From Branchiostoma belcheri (Eukaryota > Chordata > Leptocardii > Amphioxiformes > Branchiostomatidae), in the NCBI RefSeq assembly GCF_001625305.1, contig NW_017803346.1, positions 206,327 to 270,326 on the forward strand: a stretch of DNA of 64,000 nucleotides, written 5' to 3'. Numbering within the stretch: the first letter of the stretch is position 1; each line of letters begins with the position of its first letter. The notes beneath the pieces are model-generated. The model was not told the DNA's origin, did not search any database, and saw only the letters and a list, made by a program, of their open reading frames with translations. A program made the position numbers and the translations under genes. Below, piece after piece: positions 63,330-64,000 of this stretch.

Positions 63330-64000
63330 GGAGCTTCTATTGCGTGCGATCTGGCCGGCTGATTTAGCGTAGAGCATTGTTGGGACCCCCCATGCAGGCC
63401 CTCATAAGATTGACAGTTACATGTATGTGAGACTGTCGTAGTTAAGGTGGCCCGCAAGCACTTTTCCGTAGAGCGTAATCAAGCGTCTTAATTCTACGTA
63501 GAGTGTAGACAGACCGCTTTTCACATTTTGCGTAGAGCGTATTTGCCATTTTAATTCTACGTAATGCATTATAGCCACCTGGAATTTATCGTAAAGCGTA
63601 ATTGAGAGGTTTCCAAATTCAGCGTAGAGCATTGTCGGGACCCCCCCTTGCAGGCCCTCAGTTAATAGTCCATTTAGTCCTGCCGTCAAGTCTCTCAGAC
63701 TGATTTAGCGTAGAGCGTTGTTGGGACCCCCCCATCAGACCCTCATGTATGTGGGCCTGTTGTAGTTAATAGTCCATTTATTCCTGCCGCCAAGTCTAGC
63801 CGGCTGATTTAGCGTAGAGCGTTGTTGGGACCCCCCCATGCAGGCCCTCATAAGATTGTTGGGACCCCCCCATGCAGGACCTCGTGTATGTGGGCCTGTT
63901 GTAGTTAATAGTCCATTAATTCCTGCCACCAAGTCTCGCCGGCTGACTTAGTGTAGAGCATTGCTCGCGTTGTTGGGACCCCCCATGCAGGCCCTCATAA
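63330..64000 (+). repeat. CGTAGAGCGT-type tandem array at right edge
   Basis: Units of AGCGTAGAGCGTTGTTGGGA, CCCCCCATGCAGGCCCTCA and TAGTTAATAGTCCATT.ATTC repeat about six times and run off the window. The block at 63440-63660 carries extra CGTAGAGCGTA-like words and matches 2815-3060. Confidence 0.88.

Overview
The window is animal genomic DNA of low gene density. It most likely comes from an amphioxus (Branchiostoma): it combines acid-sensing ion channel (ASIC) exons, an intronless RING/B-box/NHL gene of a type abundant in that genus, tRNA-derived SINEs, CR1/RTE-like LINE scraps, many short inverted-repeat DNA transposons and very many degenerate tandem repeats. This assignment is an inference from content. 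There are two assembly gaps (10131-10401 and 45426-45445).

Protein-coding content is small. At the left edge (205-2222) three plus-strand exons encode the end of the first membrane segment and the start of the extracellular part of an ASIC/DEG-ENaC subunit; its first exon lies before the window. The last of these exons is preceded by four partial tandem copies of its own 5' part. At 22405-22962 a single exon encodes a complete second ASIC N-terminal module of 186 codons that stops at the corresponding protein position. It is followed by tandem copies of its own 3' end and splice donor. No downstream ASIC exons were recognised for either unit, so both may be alternative first modules for shared exons beyond 64000 (as in vertebrate ASIC1 and ASIC2), or one or both may be partial duplicates. 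At 47022-48842 lies a complete intronless TRIM-NHL gene of 606 codons.

The rest is repeat-rich. The main families are: Harbinger-like MITEs with TAA/TTA target duplications (two subfamilies sharing GGCCACAC ends); a Mutator-like MITE with a 9-bp target duplication (46345-46599); a 757-bp near-perfect palindrome with TACT duplications (51012-51768); a smaller foldback (52214-52445); CAGGGCTGGAAA-ended MITEs; LINE tails and LINE reverse-transcriptase C-terminal fragments; tRNA-like SINE heads; and tandem arrays with units from about 20 to 200 bp.

The most striking non-genic signal is a motif matching the vertebrate RE1/NRSE element (half-sites TTCAGCACC and GGACAG at canonical spacing). It occurs 27 times plus one truncated copy, in tandem arrays and as single sites. 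Other noteworthy patterns are a dispersed motif equal to the reverse complement of zinc-finger linker codons, a cluster of TGACCT nuclear-receptor-type half-sites just after the second ASIC exon, and an array of CGTAGAGCGT-like words at the right edge. All coordinates were read by eye; identities and copy counts of degenerate repeats are approximate.
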